Assembly (NCBI GenBank): GCA_946544555.1
Contig: CAMNMI010000029.1
Span: 1-9,972, forward strand
DNA length: 9,972 nt
Direction: 5' to 3'
From: an uncultured Rickettsiales bacterium
GTDB taxonomy: Bacteria > Pseudomonadota > Alphaproteobacteria > Rickettsiales > Deianiraeaceae
A program made the translations under genes and the position numbers. Under the pieces are notes generated by a model. It made no database searches. It had not been told where the DNA came from and was given only the letters and a program-made list of their open reading frames with translations. Of the stretch, positions 1 through 5,938 are shown piece by piece (position 1 is the stretch's first letter; the number at the start of each line of letters is the position of its first letter).

Positions 1-49
1 GGAGCGTAGCGGTGCCAAATGGCGAGGGCGTGGCCTCGGGCAGCGCAAC
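1..49 (+). repeat. Palindromic intergenic element, copy A (cut by window edge)
   Basis: This is the right half of the dispersed GC-rich element whose fullest copy is at 2268-2384. It carries the GCCAAAT half-stem, the CGAGG/CCTCG hairpin and the terminal GCGCAAC (43-49), and is essentially identical to the right arm of that copy. The left half lies outside the window. It ends 11 bp from the stop codon of the minus-strand outer-membrane gene, so it lies just downstream of that gene. Confidence 0.85.
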
Positions 50-60
50 AAAAATCTTTT

Positions 61-870
61 TTATTTTAACCTATCAAAAAAGTCATCTATCGTCCACCAG
101 AGTTCAAGCCAGATTGTATTTTGGCCAAATTTAACGCCTTTGTTGCCGAATATAACTGAATGTAGAGAGCGCGTATATTGCAATACAATCGTTTTGTTTT
201 TGTCAAATTTATAACCTAAAAATAAATCAAGCGCAACAATGCCTTTCTGTGTGAAAATATCAAATGTTTTCCACTGGAAATTACCATTTCTGTAAAATGA
301 ATAAGTGTTTTGTTTGCCTTTTGGTATAAAATTCTGCTTTTTGAAAATTGCATAAAACATAAAATTCTTTGGTAATCTTTGGAAGAACGTGATTTTTCCT
401 TCCAGCATGTCATATGGCATGTTGTAATTTGCTTTGTAGCCATAGTTCAAGCTCATGTAGGTGTCCTTTGAGAATAGGTATCCAAATTCCAATCTTAACA
501 TGTTTCCCCACTGTGAATAATGTCCGAATGTGTCAAATCTGCCGGTTCCCTTCCCAAAGCTTGGCGTATTGACTGACATATACAGATTTAGCCTAACCTT
601 TTCATCATCGCTTCTGTAAAAATTCCATCTGCCAAATACATTGACATTTTGAAGCGCAAAACTCTTATCTTGAATATGTCCCGTAATCTTGCCATTTCTC
701 GTTGACCACTGTGTTGCAAACATAATGTCCGAGCCAATCGTAATTCTCTCTGTCAAACCATATTCTGCCAGCAGTCCTATGTATTGCTTTTGTATTCTGT
801 CCTTTGTGTTGTATCCAGAGCCAATTGGTGCATTGTTCCAGCCATAGCTAATGTATGGAACCAAAAACAA
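61..870 (-). CDS. Outer-membrane beta-barrel protein, 5' end disrupted
   Basis: The frame encodes 269 residues with the look of an outer-membrane beta-barrel: alternating aromatic/polar strands, many Tyr/Phe/Trp/Gly/Asn, short charged turns, and an aromatic-rich end (WLELWWTIDDFFDRLK). I do not recognise the exact family; it loosely resembles single-chain barrel proteins of unknown substrate. The first usual start in this frame is TTG at 870, which would give a protein with no export signal. Upstream, the same frame stays open to a stop near 997 and encodes a convincing signal peptide (NKINRLFPFFFLISFSSFSQ, then TSIAFEG), but with no ATG, GTG or TTG. An ATG at 994 lies one base out of frame. 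A one-base indel near 900-990, a sequencing error or a non-standard start would explain this. A palindromic repeat follows the stop codon by 11 bp. The barrel assignment is fairly safe; function and integrity are uncertain. Confidence 0.65.
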   Translation of the reverse strand: MFLVPYISYGWNNAPIGSGYNTKDRIQKQYIGLLAEYGLTERITIGSDIMFATQWSTRNGKITGHIQDKSFALQNVNVFGRWNFYRSDDEKVRLNLYMSVNTPSFGKGTGRFDTFGHYSQWGNMLRLEFGYLFSKDTYMSLNYGYKANYNMPYDMLEGKITFFQRLPKNFMFYAIFKKQNFIPKGKQNTYSFYRNGNFQWKTFDIFTQKGIVALDLFLGYKFDKNKTIVLQYTRSLHSVIFGNKGVKFGQNTIWLELWWTIDDFFDRLK

Positions 871-895
871 ACGGTCTTTTGCTTGTGTAAAACCT

Positions 896-994
896 TCAAA
901 TGCTATTGATGTTTGAGAAAAAGAAGAAAATGAAATTAAAAAGAAAAATGGAAATAATCTGTTTATTTTGTTTAAACCAGTCAGACAATACCAT
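896..994 (-). other. Out-of-frame 5' segment of the outer-membrane gene
   Basis: A 32-codon frame starts at ATG 994 and ends at TGA (896-898). Its product has a charged start (MVLSDWFKQNKQ) and then a very hydrophobic run rich in Ile and Phe, so it too resembles a signal peptide. It overlaps the signal-peptide-like stretch of the barrel gene in another frame. The simplest reading is that ATG 994 is the original start and one base was gained, possibly in the T-rich stretch at about 905-955, shifting the gene out of frame. I see no reason to treat it as an independent gene. Confidence 0.45.
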
Positions 995-1008
995 TAAAAC
1001 AAAATCTA

Positions 1009-1039
1009 ATGATATGATTTGATTGTTTTTAATTGTCAA
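1009..1039 (-). promoter_or_regulatory. Promoter of the outer-membrane gene
   Basis: On the minus strand there is a perfect -35 box TTGACA (1034-1039), a 19-bp spacer and TATCAT (1009-1014) as a -10-like box, 14 nt before ATG 994. The virB2-like gene has exactly the same arrangement (TTGACA, 19 bp, TATCAC, 14 nt, ATG). The 19-bp spacer is longer than the usual 17, so the exact -10 is uncertain. The promoter supports ATG 994 as the original start of the barrel gene. Confidence 0.5.
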
Positions 1040-1044
1040 GAAGT

Positions 1045-1137
1045 GTTGCGTCGCCCGAGGCCACGCCCTCGCCATTTGGCACCGCTACGCTCCCCCTCGC
1101 TGCGCTCGGTGGCCAAACGCGCTCCGCGCCGCGCAAC
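1045..1137 (-). repeat. Palindromic intergenic element, copy B
   Basis: This 93-bp copy is in the opposite orientation to the fullest copy. Its ends are GTTGCG (1045-1050) and GCGCAAC (1131-1137). The middle stem is ATTTGGC-ACC (1074-1083) against GGT-G-GCCAAAC (1108-1118). It lies between the divergent 5' ends of the outer-membrane gene and prfA, the only copy in the window that is not immediately behind a stop codon. It adds an open, arginine-rich extension in frame to prfA (1019-1180), which is the repeat being read through rather than protein. Confidence 0.85.
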
Positions 1138-1180
1138 TAAAACATATTGCAAATTATATTTATCTTATCATAACCAACCA

Positions 1181-2257
1181 ATGGCACAGGATTTAAATGG
1201 CATTGCAGAGCAAATGATTGCAAAAATGAGCGAGCTTGAAGCCAAGCTGCAAGAGTGTCAGGACTACAAAGAAATTGCCAAGTTGAATAAGGAGAAAAAC
1301 GATTTGGAGCCAGTGTATGAGTGCTCAAAGCAGTTGGCGGATACGCGCAAGCAGTTAAGTGAACTGGATAAACTACTAAAAACAGAGCAAGATGCCGAAA
1401 TGCGCACGATGATGAACGAGGAATATACCGAACTGGAAAAGAAAATTCCAGAGCTGGAACATCAACTAAAAGTTCTGCTAATTCCAAAAGATCCGATGGA
1501 TAACAGGAACGCGATTGTGGAAATTCGCGCAGGCACAGGTGGTGATGAGGCGGGGCTGTTTGTGCAAGATTTGTTTGCGATTTACCAGAAATACTGCGAC
1601 ATCAAACATTGGAAGATTGAGATTATGCATCTGTCCGAGGGCTCTGTTGGAGGCATCAAGGAGGTCTTTTTCAATGTCATTGGGAAGGATGCTTACGGCC
1701 ATTTGAAGTTTGAAAGTGGCACTCATCGCGTGCAACGAATACCTGAAACAGAGACACAAGGGCGCGTTCACACCAGTGCAATCACGGTGGCAGTGTTCCC
1801 GGAGGTTGAGGAGTTTGATGTGGAAATCAAGGAAAGCGACATCCGCACAGATGTTTGCAGGGCAAGTGGTGCCGGCGGCCAGCACGTCAACAAAACAGAC
1901 AGCGCAGTGCGACTCACTCACATCCCGACAGGCATCGTGGTGTTTATGCAAGAGAGCCGTTCGCAAATTACCAATCGCGTCAAGGCCATGCAGATTTTGC
2001 GCTCGCGAATTTATGAATACGAGAAGGAGAAAAAAGACAGCGAAATGCGCGCCAACCGCCAGTCGCAAATCGGCAGCGGCGACCGCAGCGAGAAAATCAG
2101 AACCTACAACTATCCACAAAACCGCATCACCGACCACCGCATCAACCTGACCCTCTACAACCTTGACCGCGTTTCCGATACTGGCGATATTGACGAAATC
2201 ATCCAGGCCCTCCGTGCAAACGCTCAAGCAGAGGCGTTAGCGGCGTTGGAGGATTAG
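1181..2257 (+). CDS. prfA: Peptide chain release factor 1 (RF1)
   Basis: RF1 recognises UAA and UAG in the ribosomal A site and triggers peptidyl-tRNA hydrolysis in the cytoplasm. The 358-residue product matches the family's usual length of about 355-360. The N-terminal third (residues 1-105) is a charged helical coiled-coil domain. The core starts at [14 protein letters not shown]. The stop-codon-reading motif is PET in [12 protein letters not shown], the RF1-type PxT, not the SPF of RF2. The catalytic GGQ loop is in [16 protein letters not shown], followed by LPTG-like THIPTGIVV and the conserved [22 protein letters not shown] block. ATG 1181 is chosen because the family N-terminus begins here and the upstream in-frame 54 codons are palindromic repeat. 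There is no clear Shine-Dalgarno sequence. prmC, often found beside prfA, is not adjacent. A palindromic repeat begins 10 bp after the stop. Confidence 0.98.
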   Translation: MAQDLNGIAEQMIAKMSELEAKLQECQDYKEIAKLNKEKNDLEPVYECSKQLADTRKQLSELDKLLKTEQDAEMRTMMNEEYTELEKKIPELEHQLKVLLIPKDPMDNRNAIVEIRAGTGGDEAGLFVQDLFAIYQKYCDIKHWKIEIMHLSEGSVGGIKEVFFNVIGKDAYGHLKFESGTHRVQRIPETETQGRVHTSAITVAVFPEVEEFDVEIKESDIRTDVCRASGAGGQHVNKTDSAVRLTHIPTGIVVFMQESRSQITNRVKAMQILRSRIYEYEKEKKDSEMRANRQSQIGSGDRSEKIRTYNYPQNRITDHRINLTLYNLDRVSDTGDIDEIIQALRANAQAEALAALED

Positions 2258-2267
2258 AAATTTTTAT

Positions 2268-2384
2268 GTTGCGCGGCGCGGAGCGCATTTGGCCGCCGAG
2301 CGGGGAGGCGCGGAGCGCCGACAGTGGAGCGAGGCGTAGCGTAGCGGTGCCAAATGGCGAGGGCGTGGCCTCGGGCAGCGCAAC
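2268..2384 (+). repeat. Palindromic intergenic element, copy C (fullest copy)
   Basis: This 117-bp GC-rich element sits in AT-rich DNA. Terminal arms GTTGCGC (2268-2274) and GCGCAAC (2378-2384) are perfectly complementary. Inside are a hairpin GCGC-GGA-GCGC (2276-2286), a middle stem ATTTGGC (2287-2293) with GCCAAAT (2349-2355) enclosing a variable GC-rich centre, and a second hairpin CGAGG-GCGTGG-CCTCG (2358-2373). Together they draw a cloverleaf-like four-way junction. There is no obvious target-site duplication. It begins 10 bp after the prfA stop and is followed by an A/T-rich tract, so it could act as a transcript end or 3' stabiliser. The remaining stretch to 2537 is AT-rich and shows nothing else I can name. 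Confidence 0.9.
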
Positions 2385-2537
2385 GGAAAACTCATTTTTT
2401 TGCTGTTAAATTATTTGTCTTTTTTATCATTGTATTGAAAATAGTTTTTTTTAAAAAACATGGTTGAAATATTTTGCAAAATACTTGATTTTTATAAATT
2501 AATTATCACCAGTTCGTTAACCTAATAGAATTTTATT

Positions 2538-2921
2538 ATGACGGTACATTATATTATAACATTTAGATTGGATTCATCATCAACATATGATAATAGATAT
2601 AACGCGCTTTGTGGTTATTTTGAAGATGAAGGGAAAGGGAAAATATTGCCTTCTTTTTTTAAAAAAGATAACAATACAACTTCAACTATTAAATGGGAAA
2701 CTAATTCAAACAAGTCAACGAAAGAAATTGCAGATGAATTGATCAAAGCAGCTAAGTTATTAAAAGGAGATATTGTTGAGTTTATAAAAATTACACCTAT
2801 TGGCGGAACGAGTCAAGGAAAACCAGATCAGTTTGCTTGTATAACAGAGGTTGGAAAGATTGAAAATCAAGTGTATAGGCTAGAGCCGGATATATTGCAA
2901 AAGTTTAAAGGTAAAAACTAG
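2538..2921 (+). CDS. Small hypothetical protein, possible ferredoxin-like (Cas2/VapD-type) fold
   Basis: The gene encodes 127 residues with no signal peptide or membrane segment. The order of predicted elements is strand (HYIITFRLD), helix (TYDNRYNALCGYFEDEG), strand (TSTIKWETN), helix (TKEIADELIKAAKLL) and strand (DIVEFIKITPIG), then a polar tail. This beta-alpha-beta-beta-alpha-beta pattern resembles small ferredoxin-like proteins of the Cas2/VapD kind and a group of uncharacterised bacterial proteins beginning YLxTFRxD. No CRISPR array or cas gene is nearby and I do not assign nuclease activity. It is AT-rich with Asn/Lys-rich composition. ATG 2538 is the first start and lacks a Shine-Dalgarno sequence. 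TTATCAC at about 2502-2508 may belong to its promoter. It is followed 59 bp later by the FzlA-like gene on the same strand and could be co-transcribed with it. Confidence 0.6.
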   Translation: MTVHYIITFRLDSSSTYDNRYNALCGYFEDEGKGKILPSFFKKDNNTTSTIKWETNSNKSTKEIADELIKAAKLLKGDIVEFIKITPIGGTSQGKPDQFACITEVGKIENQVYRLEPDILQKFKGKN

Positions 2922-2980
2922 ACATTCAAACCATTTTTAAAACCTTGCATTTTATTTTTTAGTTCTTATCCGCAGGTTGT

Positions 2981-3685
2981 ATGAACGAGCAGATGTCTCT
3001 GTATCATTTCCCTATTTGTCCATTTTGCAGGAAGATACGGTTCATGCTTGAATACACGGGGGCATCAAGGATTTGTGCGCTGCGCATTGAGAATTTCTGG
3101 GAGCGCCGCGAGAAGTTTTGCAACATCAACCCCACTGGCGAGGTGCCATTTTTGGCGGTGCAGAAGTTTGAGGACGGACAGAAAAAGCATTTGCTGATTT
3201 GGGGGCAGAACTCTATTATGGACTACCTGCGGAAGAAATACCCAGTTGACACGCTGATTTTTGGCGACATCGGTGAGCAGGCGAACATCATGAAATACTC
3301 GGAGTGGTTTGACACCAAGTTCTATAACGAGGCAGTAAAGCCAATTTTGAATGAGCGTGTTTATACTTACTACAAGAAAAAGCGCAACCCTGATTTGGAC
3401 TTGCTGCGGCTGGCGCGCTTGAATTGCGAGCAACATCTGCGGTTTATTGAGAACATTCTTTCCAGAAGGGACTACATTGCATACAGCAAGTTTTCATTGG
3501 CTGATTTGTCGTGCGCGGTGCAGATTTCATCACTGGATTATCTTGGCGAGATTGACTGGGGCAATCATCCTGTGCTGAAAGATTGGTATGTTCCTATCAA
3601 GTCAAAACCTGAATTCCGTGATTTGCTTTACGACATTATCCCTGATTTCAGGCCTTCTGATAAATATAGAGAATTGGATTTCTAG
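2981..3685 (+). CDS. fzlA: FzlA-like glutathione S-transferase family protein
   Basis: The 234-residue protein has a thioredoxin-fold GST N-domain with CPFC at residues 13-16 and the cis-proline in GEVPFL (P56), then an all-helical C-domain from about residue 95 with the folding motif FSLADLS (171-177). The GST glutathione-binding Glu-Ser pair is replaced (GQ at 75-76 in IWGQNSIMDYL), so classical GST activity is doubtful. The C-terminal half (KFYNEAVKPILNERVY, SLDYLGEIDWGNHP, LKDWYVPIKSKPEFRDLL) and the final YRELDF match the alphaproteobacterial GST-fold group that includes Caulobacter FzlA. FzlA binds FtsZ filaments and controls constriction; a division role here is inferred from that similarity. 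ATG 2981 follows a weak AGGT; ATG 2993 is an alternative. A palindromic repeat begins 30 bp after the stop. A stress-type SspA or plain GST is the alternative. Confidence 0.85.
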   Translation: MNEQMSLYHFPICPFCRKIRFMLEYTGASRICALRIENFWERREKFCNINPTGEVPFLAVQKFEDGQKKHLLIWGQNSIMDYLRKKYPVDTLIFGDIGEQANIMKYSEWFDTKFYNEAVKPILNERVYTYYKKKRNPDLDLLRLARLNCEQHLRFIENILSRRDYIAYSKFSLADLSCAVQISSLDYLGEIDWGNHPVLKDWYVPIKSKPEFRDLLYDIIPDFRPSDKYRELDF

Positions 3686-3715
3686 TTTTATATCTAATAA
3701 ATAAATTAAATTTGC

Positions 3716-3809
3716 GTTGCGCCGCCCGAGGCCACGCCCTCGCCGTTTGCAATCTCCTCGTTCCGCTACGCTCCACTTCGTCCAGCAAACGCGCTCCGCG
3801 CCGCGCAAC
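3716..3809 (-). repeat. Palindromic intergenic element, copy D
   Basis: This 94-bp copy is in the reverse orientation, between the convergent fzlA-like and virB2-like genes. Its ends GTTGCGC (3716-3722) and GCGCAAC (3803-3809) are perfectly complementary. The middle stem is CGTTTGC (3744-3750) with GCAAACG (3785-3791), a different sequence from the fullest copy but still fully paired. The enclosed centre differs from the other copies. Both small side hairpins are retained. Confidence 0.9.
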
Positions 3810-3813
3810 CCAT

Positions 3814-3841
3814 AAAAAAAAGGAGCCGCAAAAGCGACCCC
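3814..3841 (-). terminator. Intrinsic terminator of the virB2-like gene
   Basis: Read on the minus strand, an 8-bp stem (GGGGTCGC with GCGGCTCC, including two G-U pairs) closes a TTTT loop and is followed by eight T residues. It lies about 30 nt beyond the stop codon of the virB2-like gene. This is a textbook Rho-independent terminator and the clearest one in the window. Confidence 0.85.
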
Positions 3842-3872
3842 TAATTAAATTAGCAAGAAATATAGTTGTAGA

Positions 3873-4619
3873 TTAACACTGCAACTCACCTCCTGTTATG
3901 ATATTGACAATCGCTTGAGCACCGAACATCACACCGACACCAAGTCCAATTGCAACCAGCAAGCTCCAGTTGACCTTACCAATGAAGAACAACACACCGA
4001 CAACCACGACAACAATCAATACAACTGCACGTCCTGCACCACCAGTTACAACACCAATTGCATTACACAACACAATCACAATTCCATTTCTATCCTTGTT
4101 TGCTCCAGCAGTTGAACACATTCCAACATATTCATAACCAGCTTCTGTTGCAAAAGAGCCTTTAGAAATGTTTCCATCGTCATCTTTATATTTGTCTTCA
4201 ATCCTCTGACCATGTTTATCAACACACGTTATTGATTGAGAACCTTTTGCTTTACAGTCATCATCTGTCCTACAATACGATGCTTCTGAAGTATCACAAG
4301 TTGCTATCGGTTCATCTCCCATTGTACTTTCCAATATTACACATGTCGATTTTGTACCACCAGAAAAAAACTTAGAACAAATCTGCTGATCACCACGACC
4401 AATATCACTATTATAACAATTTATGTAAATACCTTTACTACTTGCTAACTTGCTTGAATCACCTGACATTTTATAACAAGTACCTGAACCACATTGTTTA
4501 CTGGTACCAGTACCAGTGCCACCGCCAGAGCCAGAGCCACCAGCTGCCATTGTATCATCCACACTAGCGAATGCAATAGTTAAACAGAATGAAAGAAAAA
4601 ACAACTTTAATTTATTCAT
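3873..4619 (-). CDS. VirB2/TrbC-like pilin domain fused to an exported Cys-rich domain
   Basis: The 248-residue product has three parts. Residues 1-26 are a signal peptide (hydrophobic core LFFLSFCLTIAFA, likely cut at TMA-A). Residues 27-175 form a polar domain: a Gly/Ser/Thr linker (27-40), then ten cysteines at 43, 48, 68, 81, 93, 108, 116, 122, 132 and 168, an even number consistent with periplasmic disulfides. Residues 178-244 are the VirB2/TrbC signature: IVLCNAIGVVTGGAGRA, a long hydrophobic helix, a short GKVNW turn, and a second Gly-rich helix ending NIITGG. VirB2-family proteins build the type IV secretion pilus and sit in the inner membrane before assembly. They are normally only about 100-130 residues, so the Cys-rich domain is an unusual addition and may make this a specialised or non-polymerising paralog. 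No other vir gene is next to it. The promoter matches that of the outer-membrane gene and the terminator is clear. Confidence 0.8.
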   Translation of the reverse strand: MNKLKLFFLSFCLTIAFASVDDTMAAGGSGSGGGTGTGTSKQCGSGTCYKMSGDSSKLASSKGIYINCYNSDIGRGDQQICSKFFSGGTKSTCVILESTMGDEPIATCDTSEASYCRTDDDCKAKGSQSITCVDKHGQRIEDKYKDDDGNISKGSFATEAGYEYVGMCSTAGANKDRNGIVIVLCNAIGVVTGGAGRAVVLIVVVVVGVLFFIGKVNWSLLVAIGLGVGVMFGAQAIVNIITGGELQC

Positions 4620-4633
4620 AAACTAAAAACATT

Positions 4634-4664
4634 GTGATAATAACTTGAAAATTATTTTTGTCAA
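4634..4664 (-). promoter_or_regulatory. Promoter of the virB2-like gene
   Basis: On the minus strand there is a perfect TTGACA (4659-4664), a 19-bp spacer, TATCAC (4634-4639) and then 14 nt to ATG 4619. The same boxes and distances precede the outer-membrane gene at 994-1039. The predicted transcript would start only about 7-8 nt before the ATG. The divergent ferredoxin gene starts at 4685, so the two promoters overlap. Confidence 0.5.
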
Positions 4665-4684
4665 GTAGAAATTTACAAAAAATT

Positions 4685-4990
4685 ATGATAAAATTAAAAT
4701 TTGTTTCCAATGAAGGTGAAAAGATTGTTGAAGCCAATGAAGGAATATCAATCCTTGATGTCGCAAAAGCAAACGGAATTAATCTCATGGGGGCTTGCGA
4801 AGGGGCTTGCGCGTGTGGAACCTGCCATATTTATATTGATGAGGAACATCTTTCCAAGATTGAAAAGCCATCAGAAAACGAGGAAAATGTTCTTGATATT
4901 GTCTTTAATTTGCAGCAAAATTCCCGTTTGGCCTGTCAGGTTAACACTTGTAAGGAGCTGGATGGAGCAGTAATAACAGTGGTTGAGTAA
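4685..4990 (+). CDS. fdx: [2Fe-2S] ferredoxin, adrenodoxin/Isc type
   Basis: This small electron carrier typically serves Fe-S cluster assembly in the cytoplasm of bacteria with an Isc system. The 101-residue product has the adrenodoxin-type ligand set C38-x5-C44-x2-C47 and C84 (GACEGACACGTCHIY, SRLACQV), with two additional cysteines at 42 and 89. Also typical are the N-terminal beta strand FVSNEGEKIVEANEG, the SILDVA helix and the acidic partner-binding stretch SENEENVLDIVF. ATG 4685 is preferred because it starts the family's first strand; an in-frame TTG at 4658 would add nine residues that lie in the promoter zone. No isc genes are adjacent. A decayed palindromic repeat begins 2 bp after the stop. 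Confidence 0.93.
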   Translation: MIKLKFVSNEGEKIVEANEGISILDVAKANGINLMGACEGACACGTCHIYIDEEHLSKIEKPSENEENVLDIVFNLQQNSRLACQVNTCKELDGAVITVVE

Positions 4991-4992
4991 AT

Positions 4993-5081
4993 ATTACGCA
5001 GCGCAGAGCGCGTTTGTCGGCTGAAGTAGTGTGGAGTGATGAGAGCACTAACAGTGCGAGTGTGGCCTCGGGTAGCTCAAT
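4993..5081 (+). repeat. Palindromic intergenic element, copy E (decayed)
   Basis: This 89-bp degenerate copy starts 2 bp after the ferredoxin stop. It keeps the first hairpin with its stem unchanged and an altered loop (GCGC-AGA-GCGC, 5001-5011), and the GTGGCCTCGGG block near its right end. Most differences from the fresh copies are G/C to A/T. The termini have become ATTACGC and GCTCAAT, so the outermost pair changed from G-C to A-T on both sides and pairing is kept there. A T-run follows at about 5086. Confidence 0.75.
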
Positions 5082-5121
5082 AAAATTTTTTGTTTCAACA
5101 GAATGATGCTATCAAAAAATC

Positions 5122-5127
5122 TTGACT
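5122..5127 (+). promoter_or_regulatory. Possible -35 box of the LysM/M23 gene
   Basis: TTGACT ends 29 nt before ATG 5157. A good -10 hexamer is not visible (TAACTT at 5143-5148 has a 15-bp spacer), so only the -35 element is called. At this distance a normal promoter would start transcription at or next to the start codon, which would make the mRNA leaderless and argue against the upstream ATGs at 5103 and 5106. Confidence 0.35.
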
Positions 5128-5156
5128 TTTATATTTGCAAAATAACTTTCAGTGCG

Positions 5157-5915
5157 ATGAAGAAAATCATCTGTGGTTGTTTGTCATTGTCGTTTTTGTT
5201 GGCAAGCGAAGGCGAAGTTTTTGCATCTATAAATCTTACAAATGGTAAAATTGAAAAACAATCAACAGTTAAAAAAAACATAACCCATACCGTCCAACCG
5301 GGAGAAACTATTTATAGAATAAGCGTAAATTATCACATTCCACAGAAGGATTTAATTGAGAAAAACAATATTAAAAACAACAATATTTTTGTTGGACAGA
5401 AACTAATTTTGCCAGAAGGCGCATATCTTGATGATAAGAAAAGCAATAACACGTCCATTAAAAATAATGTGATTGATACGACAAAAATTAATAACCAAGG
5501 GAGCATCAATGCGTCATCAAATCGTTTGGATGCAACAACGTTTATTTGGCCTGCAAGAGGTTCTGTTATAACTCGGTTTGGACATATCACAAACAGTGGA
5601 AAATTAGAGGGCGTTAACATTGGCACTGAGAAAGGCGCAATTGTGCGGTCATCGTCATCTGGAGAAATTGTCTTCACAGATAAAGTTGAAGGATATGACA
5701 ATGTTATTTTAATTAAACACTACAATGGTTTTATGACTGCATACGGACACATTGACCCGCTTGTTTCAGTTGGTGATAAAGTTAAAAAGGGGCAGGTGAT
5801 AGCATATGTTGCAAATAATAACCAATCACAACGTTCAATGTTGTATTTCTCTGTCCGTAAAAATGGCAAATCTTACGACCCAGAGAAGATAATTCCAACA
5901 AGAATACATGATTGA
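5157..5915 (+). CDS. Exported LysM / degenerate LytM (M23-fold) protein, NlpD-like
   Basis: The 252-residue protein has a signal peptide (residues 1-23, ending EVFA), no lipobox cysteine, a LysM peptidoglycan-binding domain at 43-86 (HTVQPGETIYRISVNYHIP...IFVGQKLILP), an Asn/Ser/Lys-rich linker, and a LytM/M23 domain at about 129-246. Three of the four residues of an active M23 metallopeptidase are missing. The HxxxD motif reads LEGVN (150-154) and the HxH motif reads LYFSV (Y230); only the His of AYGH (H198) remains. It is therefore predicted not to cleave peptidoglycan but to act like NlpD/EnvC-type factors that activate amidases during cell separation. That kind of degeneration is known in alphaproteobacterial LysM-LytM proteins; the role here is inferred. 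ATG 5157 starts the signal peptide; ATGs at 5103 and 5106 would add a poorly fitting extension. Confidence 0.88.
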   Translation: MKKIICGCLSLSFLLASEGEVFASINLTNGKIEKQSTVKKNITHTVQPGETIYRISVNYHIPQKDLIEKNNIKNNNIFVGQKLILPEGAYLDDKKSNNTSIKNNVIDTTKINNQGSINASSNRLDATTFIWPARGSVITRFGHITNSGKLEGVNIGTEKGAIVRSSSSGEIVFTDKVEGYDNVILIKHYNGFMTAYGHIDPLVSVGDKVKKGQVIAYVANNNQSQRSMLYFSVRKNGKSYDPEKIIPTRIHD

Positions 5916-5938
5916 TACAAATAATTTTTTCTTTTAGC

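Noticed and set aside
1478..2227. A 249-codon minus-strand frame opposite prfA
   Set aside because: It lies wholly inside a strongly conserved gene, and its product is Cys/Val/Ala-rich with no recognisable features; it is an antisense shadow.
2268..2384. A tRNA gene, because of the cloverleaf-like fold
   Set aside because: There is no TTCRA T-loop, no usual D-loop or CCA end, the middle arm is far too long and its centre varies between copies.
3915..4115. Plus-strand 66-codon frame inside the virB2-like gene
   Set aside because: It is His/Thr/Asn-rich low-complexity antisense of the Val/Gly-rich membrane segment, with no independent support.
4658..4684. TTG start for the ferredoxin
   Set aside because: The nine extra residues fall in the divergent promoter zone (over the -35 box of the virB2-like gene), and the family begins at ATG 4685.
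5103..5156. Longer start for the LysM protein at 5103 or 5106
   Set aside because: The extension precedes a complete signal peptide that starts at 5157 and covers the likely -35 box.
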